Shown one piece after another: positions 23,256 to 35,743 of a stretch of DNA of 64,000 nucleotides. Numbering within the stretch: position 1 is the first letter of the stretch; every line of letters starts with the position of its first letter. The notes under the pieces were generated by a model. It made no database searches. It was not told the origin of the DNA and worked only from the letters and a program-made list of their open reading frames with translations. The position numbers and the translations under genes were made by a program. This DNA comes from Amphibalanus amphitrite (taxonomy: Eukaryota > Arthropoda > Thecostraca > Balanomorpha > Balanidae): assembly GCF_019059575.1 (NCBI RefSeq), contig NW_024882023.1, forward strand, positions 124,001-188,000. The letters run 5' to 3'.

Positions 23256-24486
23256 CGGGACGCGCCACACGAGCCGTCAGTCCTGATTTCCGGACCGGCC
23301 AGTGACGGCCGGTCCTCGAAGAATGAAGCCCTTGGTCGTCGCCGGGCGGCAATGACTCATCGAGAGATCGATGGCGCCCGGGGATGACGCTCCACGAGAC
23401 GACTATGTCGGAGGACGCTTCTCGTGCGTCGTGAGATGGCGCACGAAAGACGCCGCCAGCCTAGATGGCGGCTGTCTGAGCGCAGTCGTGCGCATAAAAC
23501 ACGGCCGTTTTTTTCACCACACCAACACCCAGAAGACGGTCACGGCCCCTCCTAAACGGGTCACCCGGATTGGACGGATGCTGCGCGGCCAGTCCGCGAT
23601 TCTCACACCGACTCTCGCCGCGCGAATCACGGCCGTGCCCCGCGCCGCCGGCGGCGGCGGGCCGGCCGGCGGTGCGCGACGTCCGCGCGGCGCGGCAGAC
23701 GAGACGAGCGCCGCTTTCCGGGGAATGTGGGCTCACCGCGGCCGGCGGGACCACCATCTGGCGCGACCACAGCTCCCGGAACATTGACCGGACGGCGGAC
23801 GGCGGACGGCGGACGGCGGCCGCCGCGCGCGCGCTGTATGTGTGCGTGTGTTTGTGTGTCCCTGCAGCGGTGTCACGGGTCACCGGCGCTGGCCACTCGG
23901 CCGAGGTAATTAGCCGCGCCGGCAGCGGCACGGCACACGCGCCGCGGTCGTGCCCGCACACGCAGCGCGCCGCCGCCGCCGCCGGGCTGAGCCGAGCTAA
24001 TGGCACCGCTGAAGGTCGGCGCACCGGCCGCGGAGAGCGACAGATCCTCCGCTGGGGGAGCACAGCACAGCCCGGCGGCAAATGACCATTAGGGCCGGGA
24101 CTTGAGACCATGCGATGTCGGCACTACATAGATAAAGCGTGATTTGCGGAGGCCTACTTAGCACATTACTAAAGAGGACACCATACTGGCTACTGCTCAT
24201 TAACAGTACGCATCTTCATCGATTTTGATGAGTGAACCATTTCTTTATCCATCAACCAGTACCCTCATCCATGCACCTACTCGAATGTAGTGGGGAGTCG
24301 CAGCGGCCACTGGAATATAAAATACCGTGACACGGGTCACGGGCTATCCGACCCGTCTCTTAGGCGGCGCTACATACATGACTTTTTGGTGAGAAGTTGG
24401 CGTTGAAAGGCTTGCTACCGAGGTGATACGTCTGAAGTCACAGACACAGCCTCAGGATACTTATGAGATAAAACGGCTGCCGTCCC

Positions 24487-24650
24487 AGCTCGGGAAGTGT
24501 TCCGCCGATTAGTGAGAGCTGACTGGACGGTGGCTTATTCGCCGAGATGACACGGCGGGCGGAACAGCTGCGGAAGTGTTCCGCCGAGTGGTGAGAGCTG
24601 ACCGGACGGTGGCTTATTTGCCGAGATGAAACGGCGGGCGGAACAGCTGC
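24487..24650. repeat. 79-bp tandem duplication
   Basis: The block GGAAGTGTTCCGCCGA through GGGCGGAACAGCT occurs twice head to tail with a 79-bp offset (the AAG anchors are at 24495 and 24574) and few differences. Confidence 0.85.
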
Positions 24651-27600
24651 GGAGGCGCCCGGACAAATGAGTTAGAATAACCAGCGGTGCACCGACCAGC
24701 CGGACGCTCTGTCCTCGGGCGTGGTGACCTATCAGCCAATGTTCAATGACCGGGACAAGCTCGTCTTCCTAGCGACCAGGAACACCGGACTTCGTTCCGT
24801 TTTTTCTAACAATTTCCACGCGCGAATCGCTTGTGTCACTCCATTAAACCAACCCAATGGAGAAGTGATGAGGGGTAATGACATATAACGCGATTATGTC
24901 GTCCGGTAATAAGACAGCGGAGACTGATGTGGCTCTGAGCTGAATTTGTTCGATTGCCGTGGCGGTAGCTCGGCTAACAGTTGCCTTTGTCCACCACTGA
25001 CCGGGCACGGACACCCAATATGTTATTATGCATCATCTGTCTTGATGTGGATCAGAATGGCGTGCCTTTGATGTTATTCATCCGATGATGACAAGCAAAT
25101 GACCGTGTCAGGGTATCCCAGCAGTCATGCCATGTTCTGATGACATAATCATCTCCGGAATCATTACATCATAACATCAGCCTCGTCAGTGGCGCATCAA
25201 CAAACCGGATTTTACACTCCAGAGAGCGGCAGCGGTTCGCGCACTATACCACAGTCACCGATCAGCCGCTGGTCGCTTATTCTTCATTCAGACCTACCCA
25301 GACACCATAGAACAAGCCCTTGCCAGTTGACTGTTCAGTGTTTTATTCTTCGATTGTTCTTGCTACATTTGTTACGGCCATTGCTTGAGATAATGAAGAG
25401 CACCGGTATTCGTCACAAAAACTAACCACTAAATGGCACATACACACAAAACTTGTGGTCTTTTACCGTTTACGGCAGTTGACTGAATCGATAGTTCCGC
25501 CTTCGCTCGATCCGAGCTCAGAAGACACACGCGGATGTCATCCCTAAACCCCGGCCCACGGCGCTCATTGCTCATTGCTCACATCGCGTCAGAGCTGTGA
25601 CGCTATATGGTCACGTCACATGACGTCACGGCGCGCCACGGTCGGCTGTGCGCCCGGCCCGATTGGCGCAGTTTAATCACTCTGTTGACTTGCTCAATGC
25701 TCAGACTCTCCAGGCGTCCTCGCGCCAGTCAATCGGGACACACTTCCTGCCGGGACAGTGATCACAGCCCGCGGCGGTACGTCTAACTGTCCGCCCGTCC
25801 CCCGGTCCCACATTCACGCACACACGCGTACACACCAGTGACGGCCGGCGGGGGCCGCTCCGACGCAGGCCAGTGCGCCGGCTAAGCGGCCAGGCCGGTT
25901 CCCAGGGCCGCCGACGAGTCATCACCGCGCGGCGGTGTGTCAGTTCTGGTGGGCGCGTCTCGACCGCCGCCGGCGCCGGAACTGGCGCCCACGGCACCCT
26001 CTCGTTCAGAGCGGGGCCGCGCACCCACGGGCTGCGAGCTGCTTCACCCGGCGGGCGGCGGGGTGAACAGAGACTAGAGAGTGACTGGCGCCGGCCGCAG
26101 GCGGCCCCGGGAAATCCGGCGCGCCCGGTGCGTGCAGGCGCACTGTGTGCCGGCTGGGAGTTTTGTCCGGACGTGAAAAGGCCCGCCGTGGTGTTACTCC
26201 AGACGCGCTGTCAGCGGTCCTGTTTACCAGTCACGGAATGTCTGCTGTCTCGTTATACCAGTCACGGAATGTCGGCCGTCGCGGCGGCACGGAGAGCCGT
26301 CACGGTGCACGGGAGAGGTGAGCCGTGCTGATCCCGCGCCGGCGGCTGCTCTGGCCCAGAGGTGACGGGTCGCATGGCTCGACCGGTCAGAAGGGAGACG
26401 GTCAGACGGACGGACAGCGGCACTGGCGTGGCACGGCCACAGACCACGGCACCCAGCTGGGGTCGACAGCCACGATGACCTCAGATGTTGGAGAGTTAGC
26501 TGCGGCCTGCGGTGGATTACCGGCGCGGGCGCAGTGAGGCGATCGGGCAGAGCTGGGCCATCGTCATTACCCGTCAGCATTGTATGCAATTGTACACCGT
26601 CCAGAGCGACTAAAAACTGACTGCACCTATCTGTCCTCCCCTTCTATGGCCATTCCTGTGCCCATGGAAGCTGCATCTGTTCAGTGGGCAGTGGGCACAC
26701 TAGACAGGCCGGTTTTCAATTACTGAACTTCATAAATCACACTAAACGGGATAGGACTCGTTGTCTATAATTGGCTCATTAAGCGCCCAAAACACCCATA
26801 AAGTGTCGTTTGAATGTACCATTTATTTCACAAAGCAATATACGGCAGCCTTTTTACATATTTTCTCCATTGAATCACTGAAGTGGAAAAAGTACACCTG
26901 TTAATATGAAAAATGCACAAAGTCACTGAATAATGAATTTCAGGAGCTGGAATGATTTAATCTGGTAAATTCAAGAGCTGCTTCTCGGTAGCACCCTCTT
27001 GAAGATCACCACACCTGCATATGCAAGTAGGTGTGGTGTTGCCTCACCCATAGGTGTGGCACCACCACAAAACGTTTAAAAACGCTTTGCAGACGGAAGA
27101 AAAAGAGAAAAAGGAATGTTTATATATCGCTGAGTGCCTATCCACGGCCTGGTGAGCCAAGAATAACCGGCGATGCACAAATTAATCGGATAATGCACCG
27201 ATGACACCCCAGCAACCGGTGTGCGGCCAGAAATTCAGGCACATTCGCATGGATGCCCTCAAACCAATTCACGCGCTATGGAGATACTGTTATTCATCCG
27301 AGAGGAGAAGTAACTGTAAAAATCCAGCAAAATGTTTCAGAAGGAGTCACGACATGGATTCCTCGGAATTTTGCCACGCGGCTCTCCACTCTCTCCACTC
27401 GGTTCGCCTTTCGTTGTTCAATCTTGAGACGATCTATCGGAGATTCCACGCGTGGCCAGGCGTGAAATTTAGCCCCCATCCGCCGCTACCGTCGGCGGAC
27501 CGGCGGTAACTGAGCCGTGACCCCAGCCGGGCCGGGCTGCCCGGCCCGCGACCCAAACAGGCCGGTGTGGGCCGGCCACTCAGTTCGCGGGGCGTGTCGC

Positions 27601-28724
27601 GGCCGCCCGCTGCTGGCTGAGCGATCACACGCTGATTACGCTTATTGGCTCCGTGCCGGCGCATCTGTCATGTCGTGAAGCCGCCACACCGCGCCGGCAC
27701 GGCGGACTGCCCATTCAGCCGGGGGCGCAGACTGACCGATGGAGGGAGGACGGCGGCCGGTACTGTGCAGCCCGGCCGGTCAGGACAGCGGGAGTCCGAC
27801 CGGACTGATATGGAAACAATACATTATGTAAGACACGGTATCTCAATCCTGAGGAGGTCACGGACACCCAAGCACCTTGTGAACCAAAACAATAGCCTAT
27901 CATATACCAAAACTATGCATAACCTGTTCAGCAGCTCATCTCCGTTCCAGAAAGTGATACTCTAGTCTCTACTACGCCTCAGTGACCTTGCATGTCATAG
28001 TGACCATCCCAGTTTTCTCTCTCCCTCGCCGATGATCTTGTGACCGCCCGCCACCCAGGTTTGGCTGTCCGGTACCCACTATACGTAAACTCGCACAGCT
28101 CCACCCGGCCGCCCACTGTGTCACTGTCCAGGAGGACCTGAAATGACGGACAGCCGACTACGGTACGGTCGCCGGTGACGGCCCCACAGCGGCCGGACGT
28201 CCGCCGCGCACAGACCGAGAACGGACCCGGCTCCGAATCCGACCAAATCGCACACACGGACGCGCGATTCCCACGCGAATCCATCGCTGTCAAGGACCGG
28301 AAATGATACGCAAGCGCTGCCATCGATTCGCCCGAGGCGCGCCAATTAAAAAGCTGAGGTGAATTAATGCGTGGGCGGAAACTGGAAGGCGCTCTGTCCT
28401 GGCCGAATACAGGGTTCCGTAAATCACTTTGCTGTCGTCCACTGAATGTGGCAGTGTTCAGAAGCCAATTAAAACACACAACTCATTCTGTCATTCATTG
28501 CTGTCTTGTCGCCCCATGCCACAGTCGAACACTGGCTCTGTCGCGCCCAACGGTTGGCGAAACGACCAAGGATCTCCACGGCTTTAGTTCTCTTCCAACG
28601 CCCAATACCCATCGTTATAAATACTGCAATTAAGAGAAACGATACGCAAGCAAAAGACAGCATAAAAGCTCAAGTCTAACAGCCCGTGCATGTTCGGAGC
28701 CTTGAGGATCACCAGTCCATACCG
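24651..28724. other. non-coding stretch with two CpG-rich islands
   Basis: Islands lie at about 25700-26530 and 27480-27790. A perfect 10-bp stem with a 12-base loop (CACCACACCT ... AGGTGTGGTG) is at 27007-27038. No gene is recognisable; the open frames are short, overlap on both strands and show no domain. Confidence 0.5.
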
Positions 28725-28885
28725 CCGTCTAACTCAGATACAGTCGTCTAGCTCAGTCAAACTCAGTCATCTAGCTCTATCAGACTCAACCGTCTAACTC
28801 GGTCAGGGCAAGCCGTCAAACTCAATCAAACTCAGTCGTCTCATAACTCTATCAGACTCAGCCGTCTAACTCAGTCAGACACAGC
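28725..28885. repeat. degenerate minisatellite
   Basis: Repeats of CCGTCTAACTCAGTCAGACT-like units of about 20-25 bp, six or more copies. Confidence 0.8.
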
Positions 28886-30995
28886 CCGCAGCCGCCCCAC
28901 TCAGCCCACGACTCACGAGGCCGTCTCGGTCTGTGTGGGAGCGCCAGGAAGGGAAAGGGACGAGATGAGGAATTCCTCACGGTCTGCTCACTGGTCGGAC
29001 GCAGTCGACTGGCCAGGTGGGAACCCCAGCCGAGAGAAGAGGCGCCGCTGTGAATTGTGCCAGTACCGTTAACAGCTCAATGGGGTGTGTGTGAAATGGC
29101 GGCGGTTTAGCGGCTGGATTCGGCCTTCTTGGACGACGGTAGTTAAGCTCAACTGAGCATTGAACGTAAACATTATCCCACAAGCAGACCTCACATTTCC
29201 GTCGATCACACTAGAAAGTGATGTCTCGATAGAGATTAATGAATTTTCCTATGCAGGTATAAACATCAATCTTCTTTTCACACAAATGTTTGCCATAAGG
29301 CGAATGAAATGATATCCGCATAGCTGCACATACCTGAAAACTAATGGCTGCTCAAGAGTGTCCGCTCCCGGTTCCCCTCACCTTCCAGTCATTTCCATCT
29401 CGGGCGGACCCGGTCCACCGTCCGATAAGGTGCGCTAACTAACCACTACACGGGCCGTGCGGGACGGCGCCCTGATAGCGGCGCAGCGGTGAGGTCTGCT
29501 GTGAGGCCGCGTGCCGGCCGGGTCACCTCTCCGCCCCGTTCCGGTTCACTTCACCGGGCACGGCCGGGCCGGGGCGGGCACGGTCGGACCCGGTGGCCGC
29601 CAGTCGACGCCGCCTGCACATTAGCCGAGGCCGCGATTACCGGGCGTCGGGGCCGACCGGGCGGCCGGCGGGGTATGTGAACCCGTGTTTATGATGGCCG
29701 AGATGTGTTGACAGCGGAGAGCCCGGAGTGCCTGCCGACAGCAGGTGCGACACTGGGTGACCTCAGCCGGGAGCTACTGCCCTGTGTCGTGATACACCGC
29801 GACCTGAGACGGTGCCAACAGCAGCTGGAGCTCAGAAAGAGATACCTTCTGCTTCGAGCTGACACTGAACCCTGAGCAGCGGCATAGATGAAGGAGCTTT
29901 CATCCATGACACTGGTATGGAGGGGCAACTGCTGCAGCGCCATTCGTGCACTCCTAAAATAACAAAACGTTCCGAGTCTATTATAGATCGAAGAGCTCGA
30001 TTAAATACCCCTAACTTCCATTGCTGTCCTCCGAAGGGTGCTCACACACTACATAGGCTCTACCGTCCGCCGTCCTCAGGCCACGGAGCCGCGCCGCGCC
30101 GGCCGGCGAGCGGCACGCCGCGCCGGGTCCCTGGCAGCGGGTGTCGTGCGGGTTAGGCTACCGTGCAGGCGGCCCCGCAGACCCGGCGCCGTGCGGTGTG
30201 GCTCGGCCGGGGCTGAGCGGACGGCGGCCGAGCGTCGGTCGGCTGCTCGTCGGCCGGCGGCTGGCGGGGCAGGACGGCCGCCGACCACCGCCATCTGTCG
30301 CCGGCGCACCATCTGCCGACCGCCGGACCCGCCGCCGCCGCCGCCGACGCCGGGTCGACGCGTAGACGCGGGTGTGTCCGGCCCGCGGGTCAGCCGGTAC
30401 GTCCCCGTGACGGCGTGACACGCCGCCAGCCGGCCGGCTGTGCCAAGAAGGTCCGCGCTGGGCTTAGAGGGTACCGAAGCGTGCAGCATCTGCTGTCCAT
30501 ACAGGCGGGTCCCTGAGCACGGTTTGCCGAGTTGTGACGTGTGTTCTCGCTATCAGGGGAGTGCGCAGCGCCGCGACCCACCGTCGTGCACTGCGAGGTG
30601 CCTGGGTACGTGTTACAGCGAACGATGCCTCACACACAAAAATACAGTATATGTTTACAAGAGCAGACATTTTACTACCCACTTATTACCACAAAGTCAC
30701 TGAAATGCGCGGCCTTATCGCGGGACCATGGTCTGGCGGCGCAGTAGCCAAGTCGTCCTGGCGGAACAAGTGGGTCGTATATCACACCTACCGCCGCCCG
30801 CCGGGCAGCACGGCCGACTCTCCGTCCCACCACTCGGACACACAACAGCCGAGAGGCCGGACAACAGACCCGAGGCCGGACTACACACAACTGACGCGGG
30901 TCTGAACCACAGTCCGGTGCCACGATAAAACCAGCGGCGCGTGCACGGTGGTGCGGGGCGTCAGAGCAGAGCAGTAGGTATGGCCCTCCAGTACG
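28886..30995. other. non-coding stretch with CpG-rich islands
   Basis: Islands lie at about 29430-29690 and 30080-30440. The second holds GCCATCTGTCG at 30290 and ACCATCTGCCG at 30308, only 18 bp apart. No gene is recognisable. Confidence 0.5.
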
Positions 30996-31326
30996 CCCCC
31001 GGCCCGGGCAGCAACACTTCCGGCATGAGCAACAGATTTCCGGCACAGCCAGCAGGACTTCCGGCACAGGTAGCGTGGACTTTCGGCACATAAGCAGAAC
31101 TTCAGGCACGGGCAGCAGGACTTCCGGCACAGCCAACGGGACTTCCGGCACGAAGAACATGACTTCCGGCACGGGAAGCATGGATTTCCTGCAGGGGCAG
31201 CACTAGCAGGATTTCCGATACTTCCGGCACGGGCAGCATGGAATTCTGCCGCCGGTAGCAGGACTTCCGGCCCTTTCAGCGTGGGTAGCAATGACTTCCG
31301 GAATGTGCAGTACCTGGGACTTCCGG
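30996..31326. repeat. ACTTCCGGCA minisatellite, 20-22-bp units
   Basis: About fifteen units of the type ACTTCCGGCACGGGCAGCAGG, diverged from each other. Two more units occur at 32041-32090, beyond the LINE fragment, so the array was split by that insertion. Confidence 0.85.
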
Positions 31327-31373
31327 CCCTTATATATATTTATATATATATATATAGATATATATATATTTAC
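31327..31373. repeat. (TA)n microsatellite, possible LINE 3' tail
   Basis: TATATA runs with a few T/G interruptions. It lies on the 3' side of the minus-strand LINE fragment, where many LINEs end in a short simple repeat, so it may be the tail of that insertion. Confidence 0.7.
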
Positions 31374-31512
31374 GTCAGCAGACACTCCACAACACGGTGG
31401 CTATTACGTGTCAATTGTCAGTGAATAAAACGGTTGGGGAAGTCAAATGGGACACGGCACACAACAATCATCCGCTGAAACAACAGCACACACAACACTA
31501 ACACACGCACAA

Positions 31513-32037
31513 TCACTCCAAATAAAAGAAACGTTTCGCTGCCGGTTTAAAAGCTGCTGGCTCGAGCCGTGTCACTTCACTAGGCATAGAGTTTAAAAGC
31601 GAGGCTGCTCGGTATGCAAACCCTCGCCACCCGACCACTGTTCTTGTAGCTGGCGGGCGCAAGTCACGGTCTTGTCTAGTGGGGCGGTTACACTGCCGTG
31701 CGTCGGCGAAAGTCACAAACAGTGAGGCGAGCTCCTCGGGCTCGCCCAGGGCACGGATTCTATGCGCAATGATAGCGGTCTGCGCATCACACATCTGGCG
31801 CGGTGTGTGCAGGCCCAGGTCGTCCCGCGCGCGAGACACACGATCGTACTTTCGGAGACCGGCTGCTACTCTGGTGGCAAAGTTCACAACTTTCAGTAGC
31901 CTCTCGTTGTTAGCCGCGGAGCCGTTCCCGTACACAGATAGACAATATCTCACGCGCGAGACGACCAGGCCCTGCACGACCGCAAGAAGCGCCCGCCGCG
32001 GGAGGAGGCGCCTCAGGTGGCGGCCCTTCCGCCCTTC
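31513..32037 (-). pseudogene. 5'-truncated LINE reverse transcriptase fragment
   Basis: The minus-strand frame (longest methionine-initiated part 31513-31977, 154 residues; open upstream to about 32037) looks like the C-terminal end of a non-LTR reverse transcriptase. It has the VVSRVRYCLSVYGNG block near the thumb, then NFATRVAAGLRKYDRVSRAR and a terminal SLLNSMPSEVTRLE block. The YADD catalytic region is absent, so this is a 5'-truncated insertion, the usual fate of LINE copies. It is not from the same family as the LINE at 4340-11143: it lacks RNase H and ends differently. It sits inside the ACTTCCGGCA minisatellite, which resumes at 32041. Confidence 0.75.
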
Positions 32038-32040
32038 CGA

Positions 32041-32090
32041 CGCTGGCAGTATGGACTTCCGTCGCGGGCAGTAGGACTTCCGGCGAAGAC
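32041..32090. repeat. resumption of the ACTTCCGGCA minisatellite
   Basis: GGACTTCCGTCGCGGGCAGT and GGACTTCCGGCG repeat the unit of the array at 30996-31326 on the far side of the LINE fragment. Confidence 0.75.
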
Positions 32091-33587
32091 GGCCTTTACT
32101 TCAAAGGTCCCAGTCTCATATTGTATTGATGAATTGGACGAAAGATGATGGGTATCCGTCAAAACAAGCCCAGATTACCATACGTATGCCAGTTACCAAT
32201 CCGGATACGAGGATACCGACTCCAGGTAATCAAATCAAAATTTTGCTGGAGCTAGTGTCAGTCATTTCGATCTGTCTGCTACCGCTGATGCTCACTGGCT
32301 CGCCCCCAGTGGACACTGGACGGTGGTACCCTGAAACGAAAATAGTTGTCACGCCACAGCAGAATGGAACAATATTCCCATTATTTGTGTATGCCCGGTA
32401 CTCAGGCATTGTTCGTAGTTCGTGCTCACCGTATATCGCCTGGGGACTATTACGCTGACGAGGTTCCGTTTTCCCGTTGTCTGGGCGTAATAACTGAACT
32501 GTCCATGAAATCGATGAATACAGCCATCTATCTGAAACTAGTTTTATGTTACGGAAGTTTTTTTATGGAACCGTGTCGGAGTGTGATCAAATTCTTAGCT
32601 CGATTGGACAGGCGCTGTGCCACAAACGACAGGCCTATTTTATAGCATATTCTATCCTTGGCGAAACATATGGAATGCAGAGTCTGGCTTCCGCGATTCT
32701 TTCTTACAGCGAAATAGACGTATTATATTCCTTTGTGAAGGCACAGTCACGATACGTTACTGGTGATATGATGTTCGGACGAATGGTGCTTATCACCGGC
32801 CCGTGTATGAGTGTCAGCGAACCTTCCGAGCCAGCGTGGACTCATGAGGCAGGGAACTTGAATGAAAAGTAAAACAATTACTCGTAAGTGCTCAATGCAA
32901 TGTTCTGGCAAGTCATAATGTATCGATTCGTCCACATCTTCTGTTTCATGACCATTAGGCAGATGGCAAAGGGAACATTTTAAGATGATCACCGGTTGGA
33001 AATGGGTCCACCAACCGGGCTTCTATGTCCGCGCTACCAAAGGCGGCTCACTGCCAGCTGGACAATGCGGAGAAAATGATACAATGAGACCAGGGTTGTG
33101 CTTGGTCATCGCTGTCGGGAAACATGACTCGCACCGGCCTCTCACTAGTCCCACTCGTCGTCAGGCGCCTACCGCATACCGGCTGTGTCAGAGCCGCTAC
33201 TGGTGTACATATGTATTCCAGAATTGGAGGATGCATCCGGAAATTCCCATTGGTGGGTCGCTGAAAAAAAGTTCGGCTGAACCTGTTTGTCAGTGAGTGA
33301 GTGAGTGAGTTTGTCCAAGCTTTTTTGGACCTGGAGTCAAAATGGGTGGACCGATCGGGACGAAAGTGGGACCGTTTGATTCGTCTCCGGCGAGTTAAAC
33401 TTTTGGTGCTGGCCTCGGTTCGCTCGGTGCTTCGTGGCACATGCTATTCCGCTTCAAAGTTTCGGTGACACGAATTTTTTTTTTGTCAAGGCTACAGGTC
33501 AACCCGAGGTCACGGGCAAAGCCATACCAATACTGGCGGGACACATCTGTAACACCTTGAACCAGTTTCCAGGGGGTCACCGTCTGC
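32091..33587. other. non-coding spacer
   Basis: Mixed-composition DNA with a short (GTGA)n run at about 33292-33308. No gene or element is recognised. Confidence 0.45.
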
Positions 33588-34072
33588 GAGGGGTGCAGGC
33601 TGCACGTGCTGGGGTCGGAAAACCGTTTTGACGTGAGGTCCTCTGGCTCAAAGAAATTTTAAGCTATCAACCTCAAAATCGGTTCAATGGTAGTCCCAGG
33701 CAAGGCCTCCAAAATAATGCACATTTGGTTGAGCTTAACTCTGTGGTGCATGAGCTATGCACGTGCAAGCCGATTGCACCCCTTCGTACGTTGCCACGCC
33801 TGCAGGGTAAACGGCAGCTCTAACTGGTTGAAAACTTGCAGGTCATAAGAAGAATACATTTGATCACGACATTCCGGCGAGATAATATCCGAGGGGTGCA
33901 AGCTGCGCGTGCGGGGCGCGGATCACGGTTTTGACGATGGATCCTCTGATCCCGGGAAACGTCGAGCTAGCGACACAAAAGTCGGTACACTGATAGAACT
34001 AGACACACGCTACAGGATGTTATGAAAATGCCTGCACTGTGGTGCCTGGGACATGAACTATGCACGTGCAGT
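33588..34072. repeat. diverged tandem duplication, about 300-bp period
   Basis: GAGGGGTGCAGGCTGCACGT at 33588 matches GAGGGGTGCAAGCTGCGCGT at 33891, and CTATGCACGTGCA recurs about 300 bp apart at the far ends (near 33757 and 34057). Between these anchors the two copies are recognisable but decayed. This may be part of an older repeat family. Confidence 0.6.
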
Positions 34073-34237
34073 TAATTCATATCTTACTGTAGGTAGATCT
34101 TCACATGAATCTCACGTGCTTTCAAGCATTTCATGGATGTTTCAGTTGGTTTTGCAGTCCATACTCAGTTCCATTCCTCCCATTCCTCCAATTCTGGCCC
34201 AAGGCAACGCACGAGCGCTGCCGGCATCTAGTTATAC

Positions 34238-34746
34238 TTAAAGGGACCCTCCCACCTTCAAAAAAGTTTATGAATTGGCATGAAAGTGATGTCGCTCGGT
34301 TCAGAAAGCGCGAAAACGAATATCTACCAAATTTCACCGAAAAATATTCACCGGTTTTCAAGATATTAGACTTTTACTTTTGTTTACTTTTTGGGATCTC
34401 CGCTGTTCCTAGCGGAAGCAATAGTTTGACAGCTGAAAGTGCGGCACTTGTTGCGCGCAAAGCAGCATATACCACCGCGTGCTACAAAACGTTTTAGTCA
34501 AACATTTAAAAATCGTTAGATATCTGCGCTGACGTCACATATTCAGAGGGGTATTCCTATGCATTAGCCCCTCTGAATCAAAATGCTGCAATTTTGAAAT
34601 TCAATATTTCCGATACAGACTGGTTACAGACATACAGACTGGCATTTCTCGATGTTGTGAGTGCCGAAACCGGTAATTGTGAGCCAGGGACCCCATTTTG
34701 GCTATCTCAACTCAAATATAATGTTAAGGTGGGAGGGTCCCTTTAA
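34238..34746. mobile_element. 501-bp TTAA-flanked MITE (MITE-A)
   Basis: TTAA at 34238-34241 and 34743-34746 bound an element whose ends are perfect inverted repeats of AGGGACCCTCCCACCTT (34242 onward, and the complement ending at 34742). The interior is AT-richer and non-coding. The right TTAA is also the left TTAA of the next MITE, so the two stand back to back with one shared target site. TTAA fits piggyBac- or Kolobok-type mobilisation. Confidence 0.8.
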
Positions 34747-35743
34747 CCCTATTCCTGGCGGGCTCCGCCGGGACAAGAAACTGGCGGGGGGGGGCGATTC
34801 GGCCCCCCTTCAGATCTCAAAAACTACACATCGCAGCGACAAACGGTAAACGGCATCGGATACGTACGGTCAAGATCTACAATTTTTACTAAGGTCATTT
34901 TCAGGTCAGGTCAAATATGACGTCACAGGGGTCGAAAAAGTCAAAATGGCGGCGCTAGATATGGAGAGTTTTTCTCGAATAACTTTCGAATTAGTCAAGA
35001 TAGGAACAAACTAAGGGCATCATCGTGATCCTCTCGTCAATCCGCATCGAATGATATATATGTTGACCTCGAAAGGTCAAGGTCAAAGGTTGACCTCAGG
35101 TCACGTGACCTCGAGGTCATCATGTATATCATTCGATGCGTCTTGACGAGCTGAACACAATGAGACCATCCACGCGTCTGTATCTTGTTCCTGTACGGAG
35201 TTATTGGCCAAAAACCTTTGGTGACCTTTGATGACGTCACATGACCTCACAGCTGCCCAACAGCAAAACAGACCTCAAGGTAGTGAAGGTTGATCGTATA
35301 TGAAGTCATGTATGGTATATGGGGCCATTCCGACCCGTTTTAGTGGTAAAAACAGGGAGTTTATTTTTCCCCCCATTGACTTATAATGGGGAGGTCGCGA
35401 AACTGACCCGACCTTAGGTCACCGATATCAAAATTCCGAGATAAACAAATTGCACATACTGGTACCCTAACTAAAGCCTGAAGAGAAGAAATTGATCGGT
35501 CAAAAACTCTAGCTCTGGCGTGATTGCAAACTTTTCTGAGGTAGGGTCACCAAACCGCCTCTGGTGACCTGACCTGAGGTCAGATCAACTCAAAATTTTC
35601 AGACATGTTGCGTAGAAGCCTTTTAGGAAAAGTCAGAAAATTTGAGCTTCCTAGCTCAACGCGTTTGGGAGAAATAACCAAAAAACCTCGGGGGGGGGGG
35701 CTCCTGAGGCCCCCCCCCCCCCCCCCGCCAGGAATAGGGTTAA
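34743..35743. mobile_element. 993-bp TTAA-flanked AGGTCA-rich MITE (MITE-B)
   Basis: TTAA at 34743-34746 and 35740-35743 flank inverted ends CCCTATTCCTGGCGGG (34747 onward, and the complement ending at 35739). Like MITE-1, it has G-run/C-run palindromes inside both ends (about 34785-34807 and 35690-35727), no coding capacity, and more than fifteen GGTCA/TGACC half-sites; the densest cluster is at about 35065-35125. The terminal inverted repeats differ from MITE-1 at several positions, so it is a related subfamily. Confidence 0.8.

Larger units (their letters stand above)
16713..24486. other. long non-coding stretch with CpG-rich islands
   Basis: No protein-coding region is recognisable in about 7.8 kb. 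CpG-rich islands lie at about 17640-18200, 20740-21070 and 23560-24070. The second carries GCCATCTGCCG at 20918 and the third CCACCATCTGGCGCG at 23751; GCCATCTGCTG is at 20114. Small local repeats are listed separately. Open frames inside the islands overlap on all strands and look like effects of base composition. Confidence 0.5.

Noticed and set aside
31327-31373. TATATA run as a promoter
   Set aside because: It is a microsatellite at the 3' side of a truncated LINE, more simply explained as its tail.
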